From assembly GCF_039524395.1 (NCBI RefSeq), contig NZ_BAAAGO010000008.1: a stretch of 64,000 bases of DNA; one strand, given 5' to 3'. Shown piece after piece: positions 7,407 through 14,582 of the stretch. The DNA comes from Micropruina glycogenica (GTDB taxonomy: Bacteria; Actinomycetota; Actinomycetes; Propionibacteriales; Propionibacteriaceae). The notes beneath the pieces were generated by a model, which did no database searches, was not told where the DNA came from, and saw only the letters and a list, made by a program, of their open reading frames with translations. The translations under genes were made by a program, and so were the position numbers. Position 1 is the first letter of the stretch. Each line of letters starts with the position of its first letter.

Positions 7407-8276
7407 TCACCGCCTCTGCTCGGCGGGCGAGCCGGTCGCGGTGTGGTCGTGCCCCGCGTGCGGATGGGTGTCGTCGGGGGTGCCGACCACCACGATGCGC
7501 CCATGGGTGCGGATGACGTCGACGCGCGAGCCGTAGAGCTCGCTCAGCACGTCACTGCGCAGCACCTCATCGGGCGTGCCGACCCTGATCTGACCGCCGG
7601 CCAGGTAGAGCACCCGGTCGACCATGCTGAGCACCGGGTTGATGTCGTGGGTGACGAACAGCACGCCGAGCGGATTCGCCCGCCGGCTGGTGTCGACCAG
7701 TTCGCTGATGGTGGCCTGGTAGGCCAGGTCGAGCGACAGCAGCGGCTCGTCGCACAGCAGCAGTCGCGGTTCGCCGGCCAGAGCCTGGGCCACCCGGAGT
7801 CGTTGTTGTTCGCCGCCCGACAGCAACGACAGCGGACGGCGGCGGTAGGGCTGGGCGTGTACCTGCCGGATCAGGGCGTCCACGGCCTGTCGGCGCTGCC
7901 GGTTCGGCAGCGGAAACCCGAACCGGTGCCCGTCCACGCCCAGGGCGACCAGATCCTGCGCGCGCAGCGGCACGCCCTCGTCGGCCAGCTTCTGCTGCGG
8001 CACGTAGCCGATGCGCCGGTTGCCCCGGGCGATCGGCCGACCGAGAAAGGTCGCGGTGCCAGAGCTGAGCGCAACCTGGCCGAGGATCGCTTTGAGCAGG
8101 CTCGACTTGCCCGATCCGTTGGCCCCCAGAATGGCGACGAACTCACCGGCCCGCACGTCCAGGTCCAGGTGACTCCACAGCGTGCGCTCGCCGAACCGCA
8201 GGGTGGCGTCACGCAGGCTGAGCACCGCCTCCCCGTCACACGACGGGGAGGCGGTCGGGCCACTGTCGTCGGTCAC
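7407..8276 (-). CDS. znuC: zinc ABC transporter ATP-binding protein ZnuC
   Basis: 289 residues from GTG at 8276, which overlaps the znuA stop in GTGA. Walker A is GANGSGKSS, Q-loop VPQQ, signature LSGGEQQ, Walker B LLLCDEPL, and H-loop FVTHD. Walker B is followed by LLSLD instead of the usual acidic D-loop spacing, a mild variation. The carboxy terminus ends in a His-rich tail (THPHAGHDH) that could bind zinc and sense it on the cytosolic side. The first 18 codons are unusual: they encode a Ser/Pro stretch that coincides with a perfect 14-bp hairpin at 8224-8255. An internal GTG at 8225 inside this stem is an alternative start. Confidence 0.92.
   Translation of the reverse strand: MTDDSGPTASPSCDGEAVLSLRDATLRFGERTLWSHLDLDVRAGEFVAILGANGSGKSSLLKAILGQVALSSGTATFLGRPIARGNRRIGYVPQQKLADEGVPLRAQDLVALGVDGHRFGFPLPNRQRRQAVDALIRQVHAQPYRRRPLSLLSGGEQQRLRVAQALAGEPRLLLCDEPLLSLDLAYQATISELVDTSRRANPLGVLFVTHDINPVLSMVDRVLYLAGGQIRVGTPDEVLRSDVLSELYGSRVDVIRTHGRIVVVGTPDDTHPHAGHDHTATGSPAEQRR
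8224..8255 (-). promoter_or_regulatory. perfect 14-bp hairpin at the znuA/znuC boundary
   Basis: ACCGCCTCCCCGTC (8224-8237) and GACGGGGAGGCGGT (8242-8255) pair perfectly around an ACAC loop. It begins 18 bases after the znuA stop codon and inside the first codons of znuC as called. Such a stem could slow or stop RNA polymerase, protect the znuA 3' end, or hide the SD-like GGGGAGG. Any of these would lower ATPase relative to binding-protein output. The structure is seen; the function is inferred. Confidence 0.6.
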
Positions 8277-9214
8277 TGCTGCAGCGCCGACTGCACGGCC
8301 TCGATGTTGCTGGTCATCCACGAGACGTAATCCTTGCCCTCCGGCAGGGTTTCGGTGAAGCCCACCACCGGAATGCCGTTGTCTTTGGCGGCCTTCAACA
8401 CCTCTTCAGTGGCGGCGCCGGTGGTCTGCTCGTTGTAGGCGAGCAGCTTCACCGCCTTGCCGCTGAACAGCGCCAGGGTCTCGCGCAGCACCGTGGGCGG
8501 CACGTCCGAGTCCTCTTCGATCGCCTCGGAGAACTCCTCTGGGGTCTTGTTCTGCAGGCCCATCGCCTCCAGCAGATACAGCGGCACGGGCTCGGTGATC
8601 GCCAACGGCGTGCCGTCCAGTTGAGTCTTCAGCTCCCCCTGCTTGGTCACCATGGCATTGATGGAGTCCTTGAGCTTGGTGGCGTTGGCGGCGAAGACGC
8701 TCGCATTGTCGGCGTCGATGGAGCTGAACGTGGACTGCAGCCGGTCGACCACCTTCAGCACGGTCGGAAAGTCGTACCAGACGTGCTCGTTCAGTTCCTC
8801 GCCGCCCGCCGCGGTCTTGCCGCTGATGGTCACCGCGTTGAGCACCGTGGCCGACGAGTTGTTCACGGCCTTCAGCATGGTCGCGATGAAGTCGTCGTAG
8901 CCGCCGCCGTTCTCGATGACGACCTTGGCCTTCGACAGCGCGAGTTGGTTCTGCCCGCTCGCTTGGTACTCGTGCGGGTCTTGGCTCGGGTCATTGATGA
9001 TGGACGTCACCGTCACCTTGTCGCCACCGACACCGGCGGCGAGATCGCCCCACACGTTGGTGGACGCCACCACGGTGATGGGTTCGGCCGCCCCACCGGA
9101 CGTCGGGGAGGCGCTGGTCGAGCTTGTCGAGACCCCGGCGGCGGAGGAACAGCCGACCACGACCGCCCCGGCGAGCAGCAGGACCAGCCCTGCTGCGAGT
9201 TTCCTGATTCTCAT
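8273..9214 (-). CDS. znuA: zinc ABC transporter substrate-binding lipoprotein ZnuA
   Basis: 313 residues from ATG at 9214 (GGGAAG ribosome binding site). Lipobox VVVGC with Cys22. A Ser/Thr linker follows, then the cluster A-I solute-binding fold beginning ITVVASTNVWGDL. Likely metal ligands are His in SQDPHEYQ, His in LNEHVWYD and an acidic residue in LLAYNEQ. The long His-rich loop of gammaproteobacterial ZnuA is absent. The longer open frame upstream belongs to a PEP-synthase remnant. The linker residues STSSTSA are encoded by a family-A dispersed repeat at 9114-9134, so repeat DNA has been accepted into the coding sequence. First gene of the operon, with a candidate Zur-controlled promoter about 70-100 bases upstream. 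Confidence 0.93.
   Translation of the reverse strand: MRIRKLAAGLVLLLAGAVVVGCSSAAGVSTSSTSASPTSGGAAEPITVVASTNVWGDLAAGVGGDKVTVTSIINDPSQDPHEYQASGQNQLALSKAKVVIENGGGYDDFIATMLKAVNNSSATVLNAVTISGKTAAGGEELNEHVWYDFPTVLKVVDRLQSTFSSIDADNASVFAANATKLKDSINAMVTKQGELKTQLDGTPLAITEPVPLYLLEAMGLQNKTPEEFSEAIEEDSDVPPTVLRETLALFSGKAVKLLAYNEQTTGAATEEVLKAAKDNGIPVVGFTETLPEGKDYVSWMTSNIEAVQSALQQ
9114..9134. repeat. family-A repeat unit inside znuA
   Basis: CTGGTCGAGCTTGTCGAGAC lies within the znuA coding sequence, just after the lipidated Cys, and encodes part of the flexible linker. The same sequence is found in many intergenic copies in this window. Confidence 0.8.
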
Positions 9215-9282
9215 GGTGATTCTTCCCGTTGAGCAGCTGAGCTGCGGAGAGCCGAGGTGGGCGGGCGGCCCGGACGACAACC

Positions 9283-9312
9283 AGTCTAGATGCAAACAAT
9301 AACGAGTATCAA
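9283..9312 (-). promoter_or_regulatory. candidate promoter and Zur operator of znuACB-zur
   Basis: On the minus strand TTGATA (9312-9307) and TAGACT (9288-9283) are separated by 18 bases and make a plausible -35/-10 pair. The locally AT-rich stretch TTTTGATACTCGTTATTG overlaps the -35 and spacer and resembles the interrupted AT-rich palindromes bound by Fur-family regulators. The match to any published Zur box is loose, so the operator call is tentative. Confidence 0.4.
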
Positions 9313-9332
9313 AATGACCAATCGGCTGAGGG

Positions 9333-9356
9333 TGGCGTGAGTTGGGGACGGTTCCG
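9333..9356. repeat. half of a family-C (GGAACCGTCCC core) palindrome
   Basis: GGCGTGAGTTGGGGACGGTT matches one arm plus the core of the complete palindrome at 22192-22224, but the second arm is missing. The half-element sits exactly where homology of the PEP-synthase remnant ends, so it marks the breakpoint. Confidence 0.65.
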
Positions 9357-10584
9357 CCCAGTCCTGGCTCAGCGCGCAGCCCGGCCACGATCCGCCCGAC
9401 GCTCGGCTCGAGCAGTCGGAGTACCCGGGGAGCCAGCCGGCGGCCCAGCGGGTTGCGCAGCACGAAGTCGAGGCGTACCCACAGCCGCTCCCCGGCCAGA
9501 CCCAGGATGGATGGACGGTCCAGGTCGAGGCGGCTGCCGAACATCCTGGCCGCCCCGCCAAACAGGTGCCTGATGGCGTCCTGGCCCAGCGGCGTCATCG
9601 GCTCCAGCATCCCCTGCACAGCGCCGAACGACATCCAGACCGCCAGCCGGTCGTCGGACGCGGCCGGCACCGGGAACAGTGACGTGATCGCCCGTGCCTG
9701 AAGGACGTACAACTCGCCCCCGCTATCGCCCACTCGATATCCTGCGGTGCCCCATAGAGGCCCTGGATTCGATTGCCGACGGCGGCTAGTTCGGCAAGTT
9801 GGGGGCGGGTCAGCGTGGGTCGGTCCGAGGGTGCCGGCACCGTCTCCACGCCGCCGCCCTGCCGGGCGACAGTGGCGGTGGCCTTCGCCCCCGTGGTCTG
9901 CTCGACCACCCGGCCGCTTTTCGAATCGACGACGAAGTTGTCCGGCTCGACGGCGCCGGAGACCAGCGCCTCGCCCAGACCGAAGGTTGCGTCGATGACC
10001 GTCTGTGACCGCCGCCCAGTCAGCGGGTTGGCGGTGAACATCACCCCGGCAACCTCCGCCGGCACCAGCCTCTGCACCACCACCGCAAGGGCGGCCCCCG
10101 CACCCGGGATGTGGTTGCGGAGTCGGTAGCCGATGGCCCGGCCGGTCCACAGGCTCGACCAGCAGTCCTTGACGGCGTCCAGTAGCGCGGGCTCGCCAAT
10201 CACGTTCAGGTAGCTGTCGTGCTGGCCGGCGAACGACGCATCAGGCAGGTCTTCCGCGACCGCCGACGACCGGACGGCCAGCGGCTCCTCCAGCCATTCT
10301 CGCGCCGCCAGGCGGATCGCCACGGCGTCCTCGGCGGAGATCGCGCCGCGCGAGAACGCCTCCCGGATGGTCCGAGACGCCCGCGCCAGGGCGACCGTGT
10401 CGGCTGCTGCTGTGCCGACGAGCGCACGTGCGATCAGCGCCGACAGCTGGTTCGCCGCGACGAAGCGGTGGTAGGCGTCGGTGCACACCACGAAGCCGCC
10501 GGGCACCCTGAAACCCGCTCTGGTGAGGCGGATCAGGTTCACGCCCTTGCCAACGACGACATCCAGTGGGGGGGTCAGCCGCAT
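9350..10584 (-). pseudogene. PEP synthase / pyruvate phosphate dikinase-like gene remnant (frameshifted, 3'-truncated)
   Basis: From ATG at 10584 the product matches the PEP/pyruvate-binding (ATP-grasp) domain: GFRVPGGFVVCTDAY, PLAVRSSAVAEDLPDASFAGQ, VVVQRLVPAEVAGVMFTANP and YGAPQDIEWAIAG. Near 9720 the frame is lost. GELYVLQARAI continues in another frame, consistent with one missing G in a G-run (five instead of six). The second frame continues through GMLEPMTPLGQDAIRHLF and ends at about 9350 in a family-C repeat. The phosphohistidine and PEP-utilising domains are absent. A rifampicin phosphotransferase or PEP synthase parent are both possible. It is non-functional as it stands; a single-base sequencing error could explain the frameshift but not the truncation. 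Confidence 0.75.
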
Positions 10585-11224
10585 CCAGAGCGAGAATCGC
10601 TGCGCTCATGCGCGAATTGTCCTCCTCGCGCCCGACCGGGAGCAACGGCACAGCCCCGCCGCCAGCATGCGGCGGAGACGGAGCGGAACCCCCGCGCCGC
10701 GGTCGGTACGCATAGTCAGCCGGATCACCGGCCCGGCGGTCGTCCCGCTGCAGCTGGGCAAAGGGGCCACAAGGGAGGGACTCGAGGGCTCCGGTGGTGG
10801 GACGGCCGGGATGGGTGCTGGTCGTGGCGCGTTCTCTTTGCGACGGGGCGTGGACTGCAGATCGGTGTGTGCTTGCCGCGTTCGCGGGCACTCGCATATG
10901 GCTAGCAGGAGATGTCAAACGGATCGCCCGCTACCCGAGCTGGGCAGAGTTCTCCGTTGACGGGATCAGTGATGGGTGTGGCTGCCGCCGCGCTGCGGGG
11001 GCCCAGCGGGACTGGCCTCCGCGGGGTCGCGCATCGACATCGGTGGCCTCCCCTCCGCCTGAGAATCGAGACCCTAATTCATCGTGGCTGGGGTCTCTCT
11101 TCGGGATTTCGACATGTGCCAGCCTGCGCCCCACATGCGGTCGTCCCCGAACTTTCATGAGAAGCGATGTGGGTCTGCGGCGCAAGCTCGGGTGAGCGCC
11201 GCGGGCGAGGGCATCATTGCGGGC
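10585..11224. other. 640-base stretch without a recognisable gene
   Basis: Open frames here give Arg/Pro/Ala-rich translations without family features. It may hold the promoter of the copper two-component operon. AACTTTCATGAG near 11150 resembles a single half of the direct repeat seen at 16776-16797, but only one copy is present. No RNA gene or repeat of the other families is visible. Confidence 0.5.
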
Positions 11225-11932
11225 ATGAGCCCGAACCTGGCCGCCGCCGCGGCCCACGTCCTTGTGGTGGATGACGAGACGGTGTTGGCCGGTTTGGTGG
11301 CCAACTATCTGCAGCGGGCCGGGTTCCGGACCTCTACGGCCTTTGACGGCGATATGGCGGTAGAGCGGGCGCTGGCGGAGCGGCCGGACGTGGTGGTGCT
11401 GGATTTGGGGCTGCCGGGCAGGGACGGGCTGGAAGTGTGTCGGGAGATCCGCCGGCACTCGGACTGCTACATCATCATGCTGACCGCCCGCAACGAGGAG
11501 ATCGACAAGCTGATCGGGCTGTCCAGCGGCGCCGACGATTACATGACCAAGCCGTTCAGCGCCCGCGAGCTGGTCGCCCGGGTGCAGGTGTTGCTGCGTC
11601 GACCTAGGGCGGATCGGGTCGTGGAGGAGCTGGCGCGCACGATCGGTTTGCTGCGGATCGAGCCGGACGGACGCAGGGTGTTTGTGGATGCCGTCGAGGT
11701 CGAGGTGACCCGGACCGAGTTCGACCTGCTCAATGTCCTCTCGGCGCGTCCCAGGGTGGCGTTCACCCGCCGCCAGGTGGTGGATGCGGTGTGGGGCGAG
11801 GACTGGGTGGGTGACGAGCATTTGGTCGATGTGCACGTGCTGCATGTGCGGCGCAAGCTCGCCCGGGAGTCGCCGGCGGTGTTTGTGGAGACGGTTCGCG
11901 GGGTCGGCTACCGGATGGGCCCGTGTCGGTGA
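11225..11932 (+). CDS. OmpR-family response regulator, probable copper response (CopR-like)
   Basis: 235 residues from ATG at 11225; the open frame upstream has no domain features. Receiver domain at residues 12-130 has VLVVDDE, phospho-acceptor Asp in VVLDLGLPG, and the switch Thr and Lys in MLTARN and MTKPFSA. The winged-helix effector has TRTEFDLLNVL, VWGEDWVGDEHLVDVHVLHVRRKL and VRGVGYRM. Its stop overlaps the start of the sensor kinase gene, so the two are translationally coupled. The downstream multicopper oxidase and CopB-type ATPase suggest copper as the signal. A direct repeat with 11-base period at 16776-16797 is a candidate binding site. Confidence 0.9.
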   Translation: MSPNLAAAAAHVLVVDDETVLAGLVANYLQRAGFRTSTAFDGDMAVERALAERPDVVVLDLGLPGRDGLEVCREIRRHSDCYIIMLTARNEEIDKLIGLSSGADDYMTKPFSARELVARVQVLLRRPRADRVVEELARTIGLLRIEPDGRRVFVDAVEVEVTRTEFDLLNVLSARPRVAFTRRQVVDAVWGEDWVGDEHLVDVHVLHVRRKLARESPAVFVETVRGVGYRMGPCR

Positions 11933-13068
11933 GCACCCAGCGGCGACCGGGCAGCCTGACCACCCGACTGTTGGTCGCCCAGATCGGGGTGGCGGTGGCG
12001 TCGGCGCTGACCATGCTCGTGGTGGCTGCGATTGTGGGGCCGCCGCTGTTCGAGGCGCACATGCATCAGGCTGGGCACAACAGTCCCGACGTGCTGGCGC
12101 ACTCACAGGAGGCGTTCAGCGTCGCCGGCACCCTCGCTCTGGGTATCGGGTTGGCTATCGGCGCGACCGGCGCCGTTATGGTGAGCGTGCTGATCAGTCG
12201 GCGGCTGCGCCGGTCGCTGGATGACCTCGGCGCCGCGGCCGTCCGCATTTCGGAGGGCGACTTCAACCTCCGCGTCGAGCGCCCCGACTCCCGGGAACTG
12301 GCCACCCTGGCGGACAGTTTCAACACGATGGCCGGACGGCTTGCCGGCGTCGAGGCGACCAGGCGCCGGCTACTGAGCGACCTCGCCCACGAGGTCCGCA
12401 CCCCGTTGGCCAGCATGGCGATGTGCGTGGAGAGCTTGGAGGACGGCGCCATCGAACCCGGACCGGAGGCGTGGCAGATCCTGTCGGACCAGATCGGACG
12501 GATCTCGCGGCTGGCCGACGATGTGGGGCAGGTATCGGCGGCGGAGGAGGGGCGACTCGACCTTGCGCGGCGCCCGGTCGGCGCCCACGACCTCGCCGCG
12601 ACGGCGGTCCTGGCCGCTCGGGATGGCTATGACCGCAAGGGCGTGAACCTGGTCCTGGGTCCGGGCATCGATCCGGACCCGGTGATCGACGCCGACCCGG
12701 TGCGGATCGGGCAGGTGCTGGACAATCTGCTGTCCAACGCCCTGCGGCACACCCCGACCGGCGGCGGGGTCAGGGTGAGCGTGGACGCCGATTCCGAAGC
12801 GGTGCACCTCGTGATCAGCGACACCGGGGAGGGGATCGCCGAGGAGCACCTGGCCCGCATCTTCGAACGGTTCTACCGCGCTGACTCGGCGCGGGACCGC
12901 GACCATGGCGGCACCGGGATTGGCCTGGCGATTGCCCGCGCGATCGCCCGCGCCCACGGCGGGGATGTGACTGCGATCAGCGGGGGGCCGGGTGCCGGCG
13001 CCGCCTTCACCGTGCGGCTGCCCCGGCTGGCGAGAGAAACTACAGCGAATCTTCACCAAACGCGCTAG
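11929..13068 (+). CDS. sensor histidine kinase, probable copper sensor (CopS-like)
   Basis: About 379 residues from GTG at 11929, overlapping the regulator stop in GTGA; GTG at 11923 is an alternative. Two membrane helices (about 14-40 and 66-90) bracket a short outside loop with AHMHQAGHNSPDVLAHSQ. This His/Met-rich loop is well suited to bind copper. A HAMP domain follows, then the phospho-acceptor His in SDLAHEVRTPL, the N-box in DNLLSNALRHTP, and G-boxes SDTGEGI and HGGTGIGLAI. All kinase motifs are intact. Context with oxidase and ATPase supports a copper-resistance two-component system. Confidence 0.9.
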   Translation: MSTQRRPGSLTTRLLVAQIGVAVASALTMLVVAAIVGPPLFEAHMHQAGHNSPDVLAHSQEAFSVAGTLALGIGLAIGATGAVMVSVLISRRLRRSLDDLGAAAVRISEGDFNLRVERPDSRELATLADSFNTMAGRLAGVEATRRRLLSDLAHEVRTPLASMAMCVESLEDGAIEPGPEAWQILSDQIGRISRLADDVGQVSAAEEGRLDLARRPVGAHDLAATAVLAARDGYDRKGVNLVLGPGIDPDPVIDADPVRIGQVLDNLLSNALRHTPTGGGVRVSVDADSEAVHLVISDTGEGIAEEHLARIFERFYRADSARDRDHGGTGIGLAIARAIARAHGGDVTAISGGPGAGAAFTVRLPRLARETTANLHQTR

Positions 13069-13121
13069 GGATGGCGATCGTTGCCGGTGCAGGCTGAAGG
13101 AACCGACACCGAAGGGGTTCC

Positions 13122-14582
13122 GTGTTGCCGACCATGTTCTCGCGCCGCCAGGTGCTGTCCACCGGGCTGGGGCTCGGTGGCGCCACGCTGCTCAGCGCCT
13201 GCACGACGACCCGGCCGAGGGCCACGACGCCGATCACTGCGCCGCCGACGCCCTCGCTGGGGACGCCGGCGGTGCAGGCCACGCTGCGGGTCGGCGTCGA
13301 CCGGGTCGACCTGGGCGGCGTCACCGCCACCACCTGGCTGTACGGCGGGGTGCTGCCCGGCAAGGAGATCCGTGCCAAGGCCGGTGACGTGCTGGCCGTG
13401 CGCGTGGAGAACACCCTGCCGGTGGAGACCAGCGTGCACTGGCACGGTATCCGGCTGCACAACGCCGCCGACGGCGTACCCGGCCTCACCCAGGACCCGA
13501 TCGGGCCCGGCGGCAGCTTCACCTACACCTTCCGGGCGCCCGACCCGGGCAGCTACTTCTTCCACCCGCACAGCGGCGTCCAGATCGACCGCGGCCTGTA
13601 CGCGCCGCTGATCATCGACGACCCGGCCGAGCCGGGCGGCTACGACGCCGAATGGGTGCTGCTGCTGGATGACTGGACCGACGGTGTCGGCACAAGTCCC
13701 GACGACATCCTCGCCGAGTTCAAGGCTCAGAACGGCACGATCAGCAAAGGCATGTCCCACGACATGTCCGGCATGCGCGGCATGGGATCCTCACCCCTGG
13801 GGGATGTGGGCGACATCCGCTACCCCCACTACCTGATCAACGGCCGCATCCCGACCGCACCCCGCACCCTCACCGCCAAACCGGGACACACGGTCCGGGT
13901 ACGGATCATCAACGCCGCCGCCGACACCCTGTTCCGGGTGGCGCTCGGCGGGCATGTGATGACTGTCACCCACACCGACGGCTACCCGGTGCAGCCGGTC
14001 GAGACCCGTGCCCTGTACGTGGCCCAAGGGGAACGGGTCGATGTGCTGGTCAGCCTCGCCGACGGGGTGTTCCCGCTGGTCGCGGCCGCCGAAGGCAAGA
14101 CCGGGCAGGGTCTGATCCTGGTTCGTACCGGCTCCGGTGGAGCGCCCGCGGCGACCGTGCGTCCGGCCGAGCTGGACACCGACCCGCTGCTGCTGGCCGC
14201 CCTGACGCCCAGCGAGACGGCCCGGCTGCAGGAGCAGCAGCCCGACCAGGTCGAGCAGGTCACCCTGAACGGCCAGATGCAGCCCTACGCCTGGGGAATG
14301 AACGGCACCGTGTTCGGCTCCGACACCCCGATCCGCACGACGAACGGTTCCCGGGTCCGGCTACAGATGGCCAACGAGACGATGATGGCCCACCCGATGC
14401 ACATTCACGGCCACACCTGGTCCCTTCCGGGCAACGGCGGCCTCCGCAAAGACACGGTGCTGGTGCTGCCGATGCAGACCGTCACCGCCGACCTGCAGGC
14501 CGACAACCCCGGAACCTGGGCCTACCACTGCCACAACATCTACCACGCCGAGATCGGCATGATGACCAGCCTTCAGTACTAG
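13122..14582 (+). CDS. multicopper oxidase, Tat-exported lipoprotein
   Basis: 486 residues. The GTG start at 13122 has GAAGGGG four bases upstream, better placed than for the ATG at 13134. The signal SRRQVLSTGLGLGGATLLSAC combines a twin-arginine motif with a lipobox. Three cupredoxin domains supply the four copper motifs: HWHG (106-109), HPHS (148-151), HPMHIHGH (424-431) and HCHNIYHAEIGM (469-480), the last with the type 1 Met ligand. A Met/His-rich segment (residues 211-222, MSHDMSGMRGMG) resembles the Cu(I)-binding insert of CueO-like cuprous oxidases. It likely oxidises Cu(I) to less toxic Cu(II) outside the membrane. Its stop codon interlocks with that of the convergent ATPase gene in the palindrome CTAG (14579-14582). 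Confidence 0.93.
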   Translation: MLPTMFSRRQVLSTGLGLGGATLLSACTTTRPRATTPITAPPTPSLGTPAVQATLRVGVDRVDLGGVTATTWLYGGVLPGKEIRAKAGDVLAVRVENTLPVETSVHWHGIRLHNAADGVPGLTQDPIGPGGSFTYTFRAPDPGSYFFHPHSGVQIDRGLYAPLIIDDPAEPGGYDAEWVLLLDDWTDGVGTSPDDILAEFKAQNGTISKGMSHDMSGMRGMGSSPLGDVGDIRYPHYLINGRIPTAPRTLTAKPGHTVRVRIINAAADTLFRVALGGHVMTVTHTDGYPVQPVETRALYVAQGERVDVLVSLADGVFPLVAAAEGKTGQGLILVRTGSGGAPAATVRPAELDTDPLLLAALTPSETARLQEQQPDQVEQVTLNGQMQPYAWGMNGTVFGSDTPIRTTNGSRVRLQMANETMMAHPMHIHGHTWSLPGNGGLRKDTVLVLPMQTVTADLQADNPGTWAYHCHNIYHAEIGMMTSLQY

